The translations under genes and the position numbers were made by a program. Positions 9,064 to 18,647 of a stretch of DNA of 64,000 bases are shown here, piece by piece. Below the pieces are notes generated by a model. That model made no database searches. It was not told the origin of the DNA and saw only the letters and a program-made list of their open reading frames with translations. Source of the stretch: an uncultured Kushneria sp. (lineage in GTDB: Bacteria; Pseudomonadota; Gammaproteobacteria; Pseudomonadales; Halomonadaceae); contig NZ_CANMFC010000001.1 in the NCBI RefSeq assembly GCF_947497025.1, positions 434,001 through 498,000 on the forward strand. The letters are read 5' to 3'. The number at the start of each line of letters is the position of its first letter. Within the stretch, counting starts at the first letter, position 1.

Positions 9064-10401
9064 ATGGAAATAACCATAAACACTATAGCTTTATTATCTT
9101 ATATGTTTTATGCATACAGCTTGCTTAGATGTAAAGAAATAAGCTTGAACATGACGACAGGGGTTTTCTTATGTATTAGTCTTTTTTATGGTCCGCACAC
9201 TGTAATGTTTGAACAGTTTTATCGTGAATCAAGCTTAAGTGTGTTAGATGAAAAAGTGGGGATGCATTATGCAGCATTAATGATTTTAACGTACATCGTT
9301 TTTGGGGCTGTTAATTTTTCCACAAACCATAAACTACTTACAGTTGGTAGCTGGCAAGGAGCGTTTAAAAAAAAATCAGGTGGTGGGATAGCTAACTTAA
9401 TTGTTTTAATAGTAAGCGCTCTTTTCATAGCGATAAGTATTTTGCTTCAATCTGGCTGGACGATAACCGCTGAGCATCTCAAATACCTCATCGGTTTATC
9501 AGATTACTCTTATAATGAAATAAGAAGAGAATTATATGATGGGTCTGTTTGGGGAAAATATGCGGCGCAAATAAGGTTTAGCATTATCCCTATCCTGTAT
9601 GGATACATGCTGACCCTGTCGATGTTAGAGAAAAGTAGATATAGAGTGTTTTACATTTTGATAGCCATAAGCTTGCCCATTATAACGTCAATTCAATTGA
9701 ACAAGTTTTTCTATATATACTATTTGTTTTTAACAGCGTCAATACTGTATATGTGTTTGAGTAAAAAAAGCCTTGTGTTCAATGTTAGTATTAAAAATTT
9801 AAAATTTTACGCTGGATCATTTTTTGTTTTTGGTGTTGTCATAATTATGCTGTATTTAATGCAATACAGTTCAGCGTTGAGTGGCGGTTCTTTGTCTTTG
9901 GCACAAATGATTGATACTATTATTTACAGAGCTTTTTTTGCAAGTGCCGATGCACTTAGGTTGTGGATCGATTATTTTTATTATCAATACCATCCTGCAG
10001 GGCTGCAGTCAGTTGGAAAAGTTTGTGAATTATTTTTTGACGAATGCGTTAACGTTAATACGTTGATCCCCTATCATTATGCTGAAGCTATTAATACATC
10101 AATGCAAAGTGGCTTTTTAGGTAGTATTTATTCAGTTTGGGGCGTCTTTTCTGGCCCTTTGATAATTACCTTTGTTGCTTTAATGACAGTTGCTAATAAT
10201 TTTCTCCTTTCAAAGGTTAATTATAGTTTGCTAGGTCTGGTTGCTGCTCCAGTGATGTTTATGTCTGCCTATTTTATAACTACATCAGAGTTAAATACGG
10301 CGATATTGTCAGGTGGGGGAGTTTTTAATGCGGTGTGCATATATATACTACATTTATTTATAAACAAAGAAAAAAGCGATGAAATTGATAGTATTAGCTA
10401 A
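9064..10401 (+). CDS. wzy: Polysaccharide polymerase, Wzy-like membrane protein
   Basis: A 445-residue integral membrane protein with about ten or more hydrophobic segments and no soluble domain. This, together with its place next to a flippase gene, fits a Wzy polymerase that joins repeat units on undecaprenyl diphosphate at the periplasmic face. No sharp sequence motif can be claimed, because Wzy proteins diverge strongly. AAGGA lies about 10 nt before the ATG. The gene is very A+T rich and uses AT-ending codons, unlike glyA or gmd, so it was probably acquired by transfer. Its 3' end overlaps the flippase gene by 23 bp. Confidence 0.7.
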   Translation: MEITINTIALLSYMFYAYSLLRCKEISLNMTTGVFLCISLFYGPHTVMFEQFYRESSLSVLDEKVGMHYAALMILTYIVFGAVNFSTNHKLLTVGSWQGAFKKKSGGGIANLIVLIVSALFIAISILLQSGWTITAEHLKYLIGLSDYSYNEIRRELYDGSVWGKYAAQIRFSIIPILYGYMLTLSMLEKSRYRVFYILIAISLPIITSIQLNKFFYIYYLFLTASILYMCLSKKSLVFNVSIKNLKFYAGSFFVFGVVIIMLYLMQYSSALSGGSLSLAQMIDTIIYRAFFASADALRLWIDYFYYQYHPAGLQSVGKVCELFFDECVNVNTLIPYHYAEAINTSMQSGFLGSIYSVWGVFSGPLIITFVALMTVANNFLLSKVNYSLLGLVAAPVMFMSAYFITTSELNTAILSGGGVFNAVCIYILHLFINKEKSDEIDSIS

Positions 10402-11554
10402 ACGTTTTTCTTGGGCTCTTTTAGGAAGAGTTTTTGGTGCTGTGGTTCAAGCATTAATGCTACTGTTGTATGCGAGGTGGTCAACTGTTGAAGAGTTTGG
10501 GACTACTATCTCATTAATGACAATATCTGTAGTTGCTTATGTTATAACGGATGTTGGGTTTTCACCATTTACAATTGTCGCATACGCAAAAAATGAAAAT
10601 AAAAAAGTAGAATCCATATTTTGCTATGAGAAATGGGTGTTAATATTAACGGTTGTTGTTCTTGAAATAGTTTTTTTTACTGTTGGTCATCTTATGATGA
10701 TGCTAATACCAATTTGGGCAGCTTTTGAAAAAAGAGCAGATTTGTGGTTGTGCTTAGCGCAAGCAGAAGGGGATAATAAAAAAATCTCTTATGAGATAAT
10801 AAAAAGAAGGATGTTGTCATTGGTTGTTTATATTTCGTTAGTGGGGATGAGTATAAATAATATCTACGCTTTTACGGGGGCACTGTTGGCAGGAGGGGTA
10901 TATTCATTGTGGTCGGTTTCAAAAAACAATGAAGTTTTTTTAAAAAGTAATGACGTTTCAGCGATATGTGTTTTAAAAGAGTCAGTGTTTTATTATATTA
11001 ATTCAATAGCTGCACAAATGAGGAATTTAGATGTTCCTTTGGTGAACCTTTTTGGTGGAAATGTTCAGGGGGGGATGTTTGCGATAGTTAACAGGATTAT
11101 ATCGCCTATGACAATGGTTGCAACTTCTGTAAGCATGGTCATCATGCCAGCCATAACAAAAAAAGAAATAAAAGGAGAGAAGGTGGTAAGTCTTCTTTTT
11201 TTAACAATAGTGTTGTCTAGTATACCAATAGTTGTGCTCTATTTTTTTGCGCCGTATATTACATTGGTTGTAGGAAGTAAATATCAACATGCTGTTAAGC
11301 TTATTGAGCTAACTTGTTTGGGGCTCTTTTTTTATAGCGCTGCCAATATGTTTATTTCAGTACTTCAAGGAATGAGTAAAGCTAAAGTGACAGCAAGAGT
11401 TAATATAGCCTCAAGCTGCTTGTATATAATATTAATCCCCATGGTTGCGTTGAAATTCGGTGCCATAGGAAGTGTGTGGCTTTTAAATGCCTATTTCTTT
11501 ATTTTGTTTTTAGGAAACGGTCTATTTGTTTTTCGTGAGATTGGAAAGGATTAG
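10379..11554 (+). CDS. wzx: Repeat-unit flippase, Wzx-like (MOP superfamily)
   Basis: A 391-residue membrane protein with about twelve predicted helices. The N-terminus (KRFSWALLGRVFGAVVQALMLLLYARW) and the conserved-looking DVGFSPF, NRIISPMTMVATSVSMVIMP and C-terminal helices are as in polysaccharide flippases of the MATE-like MOP superfamily. It would move the lipid-linked repeat unit across the inner membrane. It is slightly short for the family (usually 410-480 aa). It starts inside the wzy gene (23-bp overlap) and is followed after 3 bp by a glycosyltransferase, so the three are translated as a unit. The same low GC as wzy. Confidence 0.75.
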   Translation: MKLIVLAKRFSWALLGRVFGAVVQALMLLLYARWSTVEEFGTTISLMTISVVAYVITDVGFSPFTIVAYAKNENKKVESIFCYEKWVLILTVVVLEIVFFTVGHLMMMLIPIWAAFEKRADLWLCLAQAEGDNKKISYEIIKRRMLSLVVYISLVGMSINNIYAFTGALLAGGVYSLWSVSKNNEVFLKSNDVSAICVLKESVFYYINSIAAQMRNLDVPLVNLFGGNVQGGMFAIVNRIISPMTMVATSVSMVIMPAITKKEIKGEKVVSLLFLTIVLSSIPIVVLYFFAPYITLVVGSKYQHAVKLIELTCLGLFFYSAANMFISVLQGMSKAKVTARVNIASSCLYIILIPMVALKFGAIGSVWLLNAYFFILFLGNGLFVFREIGKD

Positions 11555-11557
11555 CAT

Positions 11558-12619
11558 ATGACTAAGCAGCGGCTATTGATAATACAACCAGCTATACCTC
11601 TATATAGAGTGCCTTTTTTTGAGCGTTTAAGAGAAAGCACTGTATTTAAAATAATCGCCTCCAACATGGATGAGAACGATGTTGTGAGCCGAACTGATAA
11701 TACCAGTTTTGAGAGCGTCATATTAGATGATGTAAAAAAAATAAAAGGAGTTGTTTTTCAAAGAGGGGTCCTGAAATATATTCTTCAACTTCAAAGAGGA
11801 GATGTATTGGTTATAAATGGGAATCCTAGATATATTGTTAATGTGCTAGCTGCGATGCTAGTAAAGTTAAAGGGTGTGAAAATAATATGGTGGGGGCAAG
11901 TATGGTCTGCGAATACAACCAACAATAGTTTTAGAGTAAAAAGATGGGTTATGAGATTTTTTAACGCAGTTTTGGTTTATAATGACCAAGAAGCCAGTCT
12001 CTTAAAAAAATATTTAGGAGATAAAGTGTTTTCTATAAATAACGGAATTAATAATAAAGATATTTCTATTCTTAGAAAAGAATATGATGTTTCAGCTAGG
12101 GCAGGGAATGTATTGTATATAGGGAGGCTAACTGAAAAATCAAATTTTAGTTTTTTAATCGAAGCTCTAGACAGGGTAAGCAATATCACTTTACATGTAA
12201 TAGGCAATTCTACAAACAGAGAAGATATTTATAAGCCCGATAGCAACGTGAAAGTGATTTTTCATGGAGAGCTTAATGATGAAAATAAAATATCAAATGT
12301 TGCTAATAAGTGTCTCTTCTTTATATACCCAGGGGCTGTAGGGCTTAGCTTGCTCCACGCTTTTAATTATGGGTTACCAGCTTTGATACATAACAAAAAG
12401 CATAAACATATGCCCGAAGCTAATTTGTTCGAAGAAAGAGTTAACGGGGTAAGTTTTCAATGTGATGATATAAGCGATTTGGCTAGTAAGATAATGTCAT
12501 TAAATAATCATGAGTACGATTTGGGGAGAATGTCTATTAACGCAATTTCGGCATGTGAGAATGATTATAATACTGAGGCTATGGTTGGCCGGTTTTTGGG
12601 TGCGATCAACAGCGTATAA
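11558..12619 (+). CDS. Glycosyltransferase, GT-B fold (family 4-like)
   Basis: A 353-residue cytosolic or peripheral-membrane glycosyltransferase. The N-terminal Rossmann half starts LLIIQPAIPLYRVPFFERL, typical of GTs of polysaccharide loci. The C-terminal half has VLYIGRLTEKSNFSFLIEAL (nucleotide-sugar domain start), then GAVGLSLLHAFNYGLPALI and MPEANLFEERVNG, comparable with the E-x7-E region of GT4 enzymes, though the first Glu is replaced. It adds one sugar of the repeat unit; donor and linkage are unknown. SD GGAAAGGA precedes the ATG. Low GC like wzy and wzx; followed by a hairpin terminator, so it ends the AT-rich block's first transcript. Confidence 0.75.
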   Translation: MTKQRLLIIQPAIPLYRVPFFERLRESTVFKIIASNMDENDVVSRTDNTSFESVILDDVKKIKGVVFQRGVLKYILQLQRGDVLVINGNPRYIVNVLAAMLVKLKGVKIIWWGQVWSANTTNNSFRVKRWVMRFFNAVLVYNDQEASLLKKYLGDKVFSINNGINNKDISILRKEYDVSARAGNVLYIGRLTEKSNFSFLIEALDRVSNITLHVIGNSTNREDIYKPDSNVKVIFHGELNDENKISNVANKCLFFIYPGAVGLSLLHAFNYGLPALIHNKKHKHMPEANLFEERVNGVSFQCDDISDLASKIMSLNNHEYDLGRMSINAISACENDYNTEAMVGRFLGAINSV

Positions 12620-12622
12620 TAT

Positions 12623-12645
12623 AAAGCCAACAATTGGCTTTTTCT
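12623..12645 (+). terminator. Intrinsic terminator inside the polysaccharide locus
   Basis: AAAGCCAA (12623-12630) / TTGGCTTT (12634-12641) with a 3-nt loop and a following TTC. It lies just after the stop of the glycosyltransferase gene. The 12646-12770 spacer downstream is A/T-rich and may carry a promoter for the next gene. Confidence 0.65.
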
Positions 12646-12770
12646 ATTCAGGTGACGCTAGACTTACAAGAGTTTTTCATCGAGTACTTTTGTGACATGA
12701 TTTATGTTGTGCATATCATTGCATTAGCAATTAAGTCGATGCGGTGCAGACAAATTAAGGGCTATTAGTT

Positions 12771-13850
12771 ATGAAATATGATGTGATAATGGTAGGTCCT
12801 TTTCCTCCGCCCGTACATGGTATGGCCTCCATAAATTTATGCGTTTACAATGATTTGACTCAGAAAGGAAAGCAGGTCAAATGTTTAAACACCTCTGCGA
12901 GGGATTTGAAGAGAAACTATTTTTCAAGGCTGGCAAGGTTGCCAAGAGTAATTGCTACTTTTTTTCTTTTCATAATCAATGTCGGGCAGTGTAAGAACCT
13001 TTATTCAAGCGTTTCTGGTGGAAAAGGACAGGTTTATGAGGTTTTATTTATAGCTGTAGCCCGGGCTTTTAAAAAGAGAATCTATTTGCATCATCATACT
13101 TTTTCATATCTCGATAACTATAGCCGGCTCACGATGCTTATGACCAAGGTGGCTGGTCCGGAAGCAAGGCATATTGTCTTGTCCGAAGAAATGGCTCAAA
13201 AAATGAGAGATAAGTATGGTGCAAAAAGAGTAATAGCCGTTTCAAACAGTGCCTTTCTTGTCAACAATGAAAGTGCCACCATCAAAAAAGAGCCCAATAG
13301 TGACTTAATGTCAATTGGCTTTATGAGCAATATTGCCAAGGAAAAAGGTATTTTTGAGTTTCTGGATTTTTTTATCGAAGCCAATAAAAAAGGATTGCCT
13401 ATAAAAGGGGAGATCGCTGGCCCCTTTCAGGATGATGAGGTTAAAAGCGTAGTTCTTGAGAGGCTGAAGAAGCTTCCTAACGTTGAGTATTTGGGGCCAA
13501 GGTATGGTGCGGAAAAGGAGCTTTTTTATAATGGAATTGATGTTCTTCTATTTCCGACTATTTATGCGAATGAAGCCGAGCCATTGACGATTCATGAGGC
13601 GATGAGTCATGGACTTCCGGTTATCGCTTATGGTCGAGGCGCCATACCCGAAATACTTGGTAAAGAAAGCGGTGTTGTCATTGATGTCCATCAGCCGTTT
13701 GTTAGCATTGCGTTGACACATATAGAAGAGTGGACAAAAACCCCTGTTCTTTTTAACAGGTTGTCTTGCAATGCTAGAGACACTTTTGGCAGATGCAGAA
13801 GTAGCAATATATCGATTTGGAATGAAATTAGTTCGCAGGATTTTGCTTAA
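12771..13850 (+). CDS. Glycosyltransferase family 4 protein
   Basis: A 359-residue GT4-type enzyme. It opens VIMVGPFPPPVHGMASIN, the usual glycine-rich start of GT4 acceptor domains, has HHHTFSYLDN mid-way, IGFMSNIAKEKGIFEFLDFF at the start of the donor domain, and EAEPLTIHEAMSHGLPVIAYGRGAIPEIL, the E-x7-E motif that binds the nucleotide sugar. It probably adds a repeat-unit sugar at the cytosolic face of the membrane. GC content is intermediate between the AT-rich block upstream and gmd downstream. The gene follows a terminator and a 150-bp spacer, so it may start a new transcript. Confidence 0.82.
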   Translation: MKYDVIMVGPFPPPVHGMASINLCVYNDLTQKGKQVKCLNTSARDLKRNYFSRLARLPRVIATFFLFIINVGQCKNLYSSVSGGKGQVYEVLFIAVARAFKKRIYLHHHTFSYLDNYSRLTMLMTKVAGPEARHIVLSEEMAQKMRDKYGAKRVIAVSNSAFLVNNESATIKKEPNSDLMSIGFMSNIAKEKGIFEFLDFFIEANKKGLPIKGEIAGPFQDDEVKSVVLERLKKLPNVEYLGPRYGAEKELFYNGIDVLLFPTIYANEAEPLTIHEAMSHGLPVIAYGRGAIPEILGKESGVVIDVHQPFVSIALTHIEEWTKTPVLFNRLSCNARDTFGRCRSSNISIWNEISSQDFA

Positions 13851-13881
13851 ACCTTATCTATGATTGCAGGCTGAAAATAGT

Positions 13882-15006
13882 ATGGCTATGAAAAAAGCGT
13901 TGATAACCGGTGTGACAGGACAGGACGGTTCCTATCTGGCCGAATTTCTTCTGGAAAAAGGCTATGAGGTCCATGGCATCAAGCGTCGTGCGTCTTCGTT
14001 CAATACACAACGAGTGGATCACATCTATCAAGATCCCCATGTCGAACATCAGAATTTTATTCTTCACTATGGTGATCTGACCGACTCTTCCAATCTCACC
14101 CGCATTCTTCAGCAGGTGCAGCCGGATGAGGTTTATAACCTGGGGGCACAGTCGCATGTGGCCGTCAGCTTCGAGTCGCCTGAGTACACTGCCGATGTCG
14201 ATGCCATGGGCACGTTGCGTCTTCTCGAGGCGATACGACTGCTTGGGCTGGAAAAGAAAACGCGATTTTATCAGGCCTCTACTTCCGAGCTGTACGGCTT
14301 GGTTCAGGAAACCCCGCAAAAGGAAACAACGCCTTTTCATCCGCGCTCTCCCTATGCCGTGGCAAAACTCTACGCGTACTGGATCACGGTCAACTATCGG
14401 GAAGCCTACGGTATGTATGCCTGCAATGGCATACTCTTTAATCACGAATCTCCGCGCCGGGGGGAAACCTTTGTAACGCGAAAGATCACTCGTGGGCTGG
14501 CCAATATTTCTCAGGGGCTGGAGCAATGCCTCTATATGGGCAATATGGATGCGCTTCGTGACTGGGGCCATGCAAAGGACTACGTGCGCATGCAGTGGAT
14601 GATGCTGCAGCAGGAACAGCCTGAAGACTTCGTGATTGCAACGGGCAAGCAGATTTCCGTCCGTGATTTTATTGCCATGAGCGCGAAAAACCTCGGCATT
14701 ACCCTGCGTTTTGAGGGAAGCGGTGTCGAGGAAGTGGGTATCGTTGAAGCGGTGGATGCGGAGTTGGCCCCGGGGCTTGAGTGTGGCAGTACCGTTGTGC
14801 GCGTTGATCCCCGTTATTTCCGTCCTGCCGAAGTGGAAACCCTTTTGGGTGATCCGGCGTACGCCAAAGCCAGGCTGGGTTGGGAACCTGAAATAAGTGT
14901 CGAGAGCATGTGCGCCGAAATGGTTCAGGAAGACCTGAAGGTCGCACAGCGCCATGCCCTGCTCAAGGAGTTTGGACACACGGTCACGATATCGGTGGAG
15001 AATTGA
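13882..15006 (+). CDS. gmd: GDP-mannose 4,6-dehydratase
   Basis: About 374 residues, an extended short-chain dehydrogenase/reductase that converts GDP-mannose to GDP-4-keto-6-deoxymannose, the first step to GDP-L-fucose. The NADP site is [19 protein letters not shown] near the N-terminus; the catalytic Thr and Glu are in STSELYG and the YxxxK pair is in [21 protein letters not shown] is a family mark. E. coli Gmd has 373 residues. Start ATG 13882 (a second ATG at 13888 is equally possible). It is followed after 2 bp by fcl. GC returns to the chromosomal level here. Confidence 0.96.
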   Translation: MAMKKALITGVTGQDGSYLAEFLLEKGYEVHGIKRRASSFNTQRVDHIYQDPHVEHQNFILHYGDLTDSSNLTRILQQVQPDEVYNLGAQSHVAVSFESPEYTADVDAMGTLRLLEAIRLLGLEKKTRFYQASTSELYGLVQETPQKETTPFHPRSPYAVAKLYAYWITVNYREAYGMYACNGILFNHESPRRGETFVTRKITRGLANISQGLEQCLYMGNMDALRDWGHAKDYVRMQWMMLQQEQPEDFVIATGKQISVRDFIAMSAKNLGITLRFEGSGVEEVGIVEAVDAELAPGLECGSTVVRVDPRYFRPAEVETLLGDPAYAKARLGWEPEISVESMCAEMVQEDLKVAQRHALLKEFGHTVTISVEN

Positions 15007-15008
15007 TC

Positions 15009-15983
15009 ATGCCGGAAAATCTGGATCGACCTGTATTCGTCGCAGGCCATCGCGGGATGGTCGGCGCGGCTATCGTTCGCCGTCTGCAGGCACTGGGCTA
15101 TAGCAACATTCTGACGGCGAGCCGCAGGGAGCTGGATTTGCTGGACCAGCGAGCGGTGCTGGATTTTTTTGAAACCCATAAGATCGCAGAAGTGTATCTG
15201 GCGGCGGCTAAAGTGGGCGGGATTCATGCGAACAATACTTATCCTGCAGATTTCATTCATGAAAATCTGGTGATCGAAACCAACCTGATTCATGCCGCGA
15301 ATCAAGGCAATGTACAGAAGCTTCTTTTTCTCGGTTCTTCCTGCATTTATCCAAAGCAGGCCGAACAGCCCATGCGTGAGAGTGCGCTATTGACCGGGCC
15401 GCTGGAGCCGACCAACGAACCCTATGCACTTGCAAAGATTGCCGGGATAAAGCTGTGTGAAAGCTTTAATCGGCAATATGGGCGCGATTATCGCAGTGTC
15501 ATGCCCACCAATCTTTATGGCCCGTTTGACAACTTTCACCCGGAAAACTCTCATGTTGTTCCTGCCCTGATACGCCGCATTCATGAGGCCAAACAGCTCG
15601 GGTCTGAACAGGTCACTATCTGGGGCAGCGGCAAACCGATGCGTGAGTTCCTGCATGTCGATGATATGGCTGATGCCTGTATCCACGTCATGCAACTCGA
15701 TCAAGAGGTTTACGCTGAAGCGACGGAGCCGATGCTTTCACATATCAATGTCGGTACGGGGGTTGATTGCAGCATCAGAGAACTGGCTGAAACGCTCAAA
15801 GAGGTTATCGGCTTCCAGGGGGAGCTGGTCTTTGATACCAGCAAACCTGATGGCACGTCTCGAAAACTGCTTGATGTTTCCCGGCTCAATGCACTGGGAT
15901 GGAGTGCAGGGATCGGTCTGCATGAAGGGTTGCAGAATGCCTATCAGTGGTATTTGGAAAACATGGATCATGCAAGAACATAA
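15009..15983 (+). CDS. fcl: GDP-L-fucose synthase (GDP-4-keto-6-deoxymannose epimerase/reductase)
   Basis: A 324-residue extended SDR enzyme. It epimerises C3 and C5 of the Gmd product and reduces C4 with NADPH to give GDP-L-fucose. Visible are [14 protein letters not shown] (dinucleotide site, family form GxxGxxG), [10 protein letters not shown] with the catalytic Ser, and [13 protein letters not shown] with the YxxxK pair. The length equals that of E. coli Fcl (321). The ATG at 15009 begins 2 bp after gmd. Together the two genes say that the polysaccharide contains L-fucose or a close 6-deoxysugar. Confidence 0.96.
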   Translation: MPENLDRPVFVAGHRGMVGAAIVRRLQALGYSNILTASRRELDLLDQRAVLDFFETHKIAEVYLAAAKVGGIHANNTYPADFIHENLVIETNLIHAANQGNVQKLLFLGSSCIYPKQAEQPMRESALLTGPLEPTNEPYALAKIAGIKLCESFNRQYGRDYRSVMPTNLYGPFDNFHPENSHVVPALIRRIHEAKQLGSEQVTIWGSGKPMREFLHVDDMADACIHVMQLDQEVYAEATEPMLSHINVGTGVDCSIRELAETLKEVIGFQGELVFDTSKPDGTSRKLLDVSRLNALGWSAGIGLHEGLQNAYQWYLENMDHART

Positions 15984-15996
15984 AAATGGAATCTTG

Positions 15997-17205
15997 ATGA
16001 AGATACTGCTTTATGGGATCAACTATAAGCCTGAGCTCACGGGTATCGGTAAGTACTCGGGAGAGCTTTGCGAGTGGTTATCAAATCAGGGGCATGATGT
16101 CCGTGTTGTTACTGCACCGCCTTACTATCCTGCCTGGCAGGTAGATCCTGGCTATTCACGATGGTGGTTCAAAAAGGAAAGGGTGGAAGGCATCAGTGTA
16201 TTACGGTGCCCGTTATACGTGCCCAGGTCTCCGACCACCATTAAGCGTCTTTTTCACCTGTCTTCCTTTGCACTGACGTCCTTTTTTGGTCTGTTTTCCA
16301 ATTTACGGTGGAAGCCCGATCTGGTTGTCTTGGTAGCGCCGACGCTTTTCTGCGCCCCGGCGGCTATTTCCTTTTCCAGATTGGTTGGGGCGAAAAGCGT
16401 TATTCACGTGCAGGATTATGAAGTCGATGCCATGTTTGGTCTCGGTCTTGCCCAAAAGGGTGGGGTCGAGAAAATTGCATACAAGGTAGAACGTTATCTG
16501 CTTGATGGCTTTGATTATGTGTCCACCATTTCAAAAGCCATGTTGAAAAAAGCAGTAAACAAGGGGGTCGAGGAGAAAAAGACGGTATTTTTCCCGAACT
16601 GGTCAGAAGTATCTCGATTTAGCGATGCCATCAAAAACAATGACTTTCTGTCTGAACTTGGCATCGACAGTCAAAAAAGAATAGTACTTTATTCGGGAAA
16701 TATGGGAGAAAAGCAGGGTCTTGAATCGGTAATTGCAACTGCAGATATTCTGCGGGATCGATCGGACATACAGTTTGTCATGGTCGGAGAGGGCGGTGGA
16801 AAAAGCAAGCTTATCGAACTTGCTGAAAAACAAAAGCTGGAAAATATCATTTTCCTGCCCCTGCAACCCTATGACAAACTGCCGACTTTACTCGCCTCTG
16901 TTGATTGCCATCTGGTTGTTCAGCGTCGCGGTGCCGCTGATGTTGTTTTACCTTCCAAGCTGACGAACATTCTGGCTGTCGGTGGCAACGCGGTGATTAC
17001 GGCGGACCCGGAAACGGAGCTGGGCATATTATGTCGGGACTACCCGGGCATTGCCGAGTGTGTCGAGCCTGAATCCACTCGTGCGCTGGCCGAGGGAATT
17101 CTGAGCGCTTTGGAGAAGTCTCAACCCAATGTTGTGGCTTCAGAGTATGCGGCCAGAAATCTTGACAAGGCTCAGGTGATTCAGACCTTCTTAAACTCGA
17201 TTTGA
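15997..17205 (+). CDS. wcaI: Colanic acid-type fucosyltransferase, WcaI-like (GT4)
   Basis: A 402-residue GT4 enzyme with the WcaI opening [23 protein letters not shown], followed by [13 protein letters not shown] and [12 protein letters not shown]-like segments. In colanic acid synthesis WcaI is a presumed fucosyltransferase, and the gene directly follows fcl here as in E. coli (gmd-fcl-...-wcaI-manC). ATG 15997 was chosen because it aligns with the E. coli start; ATG 15970 in the same frame would overlap fcl. Its stop overlaps the TTG at 17202. Acceptor and linkage are inferred only by analogy. Confidence 0.85.
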   Translation: MKILLYGINYKPELTGIGKYSGELCEWLSNQGHDVRVVTAPPYYPAWQVDPGYSRWWFKKERVEGISVLRCPLYVPRSPTTIKRLFHLSSFALTSFFGLFSNLRWKPDLVVLVAPTLFCAPAAISFSRLVGAKSVIHVQDYEVDAMFGLGLAQKGGVEKIAYKVERYLLDGFDYVSTISKAMLKKAVNKGVEEKKTVFFPNWSEVSRFSDAIKNNDFLSELGIDSQKRIVLYSGNMGEKQGLESVIATADILRDRSDIQFVMVGEGGGKSKLIELAEKQKLENIIFLPLQPYDKLPTLLASVDCHLVVQRRGAADVVLPSKLTNILAVGGNAVITADPETELGILCRDYPGIAECVEPESTRALAEGILSALEKSQPNVVASEYAARNLDKAQVIQTFLNSI

Positions 17206-17216
17206 GCACCCTAATC

Positions 17217-18626
17217 ATGTTTTTACCTGTGATCATGGCCGGTGGCTCCGGCTCACGTCTCTGGCCGCTTTCTCGCCCCCTGTATCCCAAACAATTCCTG
17301 CCGCTTGAAAATAACGGTCATACCCTGCTTCAGCAGACCGTACAGCGGCTCGAGAAGCTTGAGTATTTACCTCCCCTTTTGATCTGCAATGAGGAACACC
17401 GATTCCTTGCCGCTGAGCAGATGCGCGTCAAGGGGACTGGTCATGGTGGTATCCTGCTTGAGCCCTTCGGGCGTAACACGGCGCCAGCGATCGCCCTTGC
17501 CGCCTTGAGAAGTATGGCCAATGGTGAGGATCCCGTTTTACTGGTACTGGCAGCAGATCACTACATGGATGATGTGGCTGCTTTTCAGGAGGCCGTGCTC
17601 AAGGCTCAAATGGCGGCTGAAGAAGGGTTCCTGGTCACTTTCGGCATTCAGCCAACGCATGCTGAAACCGGCTATGGGTATGTCAAGGCTGGTAAAACGG
17701 GGGCGCAGGGTTATGCCCACATACAGTCCTTCGTTGAAAAGCCCGATGAGGTGACGGCACAGCGCTATCTGGCGGAGGGGGGATACTACTGGAACAGCGG
17801 CATGTTCATGTTCAAGGCCAGCCGTTACCTAGAAGAACTGGGCAGGTATCGGCCGGATATTCTTGAAGCCTGTCAGCGCAGCATGGCGCATGTCAGCGTT
17901 GATATGGATTTTCTTCGTATTGACGCCGCTGCTTTTGAAGGCTGTCCATCGGAGTCCATCGATTATGCCGTCATGGAGCATACCGACAGGGCTGTCGTGG
18001 TTCCCATGGAGGCCGGCTGGAGTGATGTAGGCAGCTGGTCAGCCGTTTGGGAGGTCAATGACAAGGATGACGCGGGCAATGTCAGCCATGGCGATGTGGC
18101 CCTCCATCAGAGCAGCAACTGTCTGGCGTATTCACAAAGCCGCCTTGTGAGCCTGGTTGGGCTGGATAACATCATGGTGGTAGAAACCAAGGATGCTGTA
18201 CTGGTGGCAAGCCGTGATAACGCTCAGGAGGTCAAAACGCTGGTAGAGAGGCTAAAGGCCGAGGGTCGCAAGGAAGTATTGCAACACCGTGAGGTGTACC
18301 GGCCTTGGGGGAAATATGATGCGATCGATTGCGAAGCTCGCTATCAGGTCAAGCGTATTACGGTGAATCCGGGGCAGAAGCTTTCGGTGCAAATGCATCA
18401 TCACCGCTCGGAGCACTGGGTAGTCGTTTCTGGCACTGCCCTAGTAGGTATTAACGGTGAAGAGCAGCTGGTTGCCGAAAATCAATCTGTTTACATTCCT
18501 TTGGGCGCTACACATTTCATGGCGAACCCGGGCAAGATCCCTCTGGAGCTGATCGAAGTCCAGTCAGGCGCCTACCTGGGTGAAGATGATATTGTGCGCT
18601 TTGAGGATATATACGGACGTCAGTAG
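17217..18626 (+). CDS. manC: Mannose-1-phosphate guanylyltransferase / mannose-6-phosphate isomerase
   Basis: A 469-residue bifunctional type II enzyme. The N-terminal GTP:mannose-1-P guanylyltransferase has [19 protein letters not shown], with the signature Arg and Lys, and FVEKP. The C-terminal cupin (~345-469) has [17 protein letters not shown] (metal ligands) and [10 protein letters not shown], characteristic of type II phosphomannose isomerases. It makes the GDP-mannose that Gmd uses. ATG 17217 was chosen over TTG 17202, which overlaps the wcaI stop. Normal family length (about 470-480). Confidence 0.96.
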   Translation: MFLPVIMAGGSGSRLWPLSRPLYPKQFLPLENNGHTLLQQTVQRLEKLEYLPPLLICNEEHRFLAAEQMRVKGTGHGGILLEPFGRNTAPAIALAALRSMANGEDPVLLVLAADHYMDDVAAFQEAVLKAQMAAEEGFLVTFGIQPTHAETGYGYVKAGKTGAQGYAHIQSFVEKPDEVTAQRYLAEGGYYWNSGMFMFKASRYLEELGRYRPDILEACQRSMAHVSVDMDFLRIDAAAFEGCPSESIDYAVMEHTDRAVVVPMEAGWSDVGSWSAVWEVNDKDDAGNVSHGDVALHQSSNCLAYSQSRLVSLVGLDNIMVVETKDAVLVASRDNAQEVKTLVERLKAEGRKEVLQHREVYRPWGKYDAIDCEARYQVKRITVNPGQKLSVQMHHHRSEHWVVVSGTALVGINGEEQLVAENQSVYIPLGATHFMANPGKIPLELIEVQSGAYLGEDDIVRFEDIYGRQ

Positions 18627-18647
18627 TTTCACGAGGTAACCGGGGTT

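Noticed and set aside
13858-14979. A 373-codon open frame on the minus strand opposite gmd
   Set aside because: gmd is certain on the plus strand; the antisense product has no recognisable motif and no suitable start signal. Long antisense frames are common in GC-rich genes with this codon phase.
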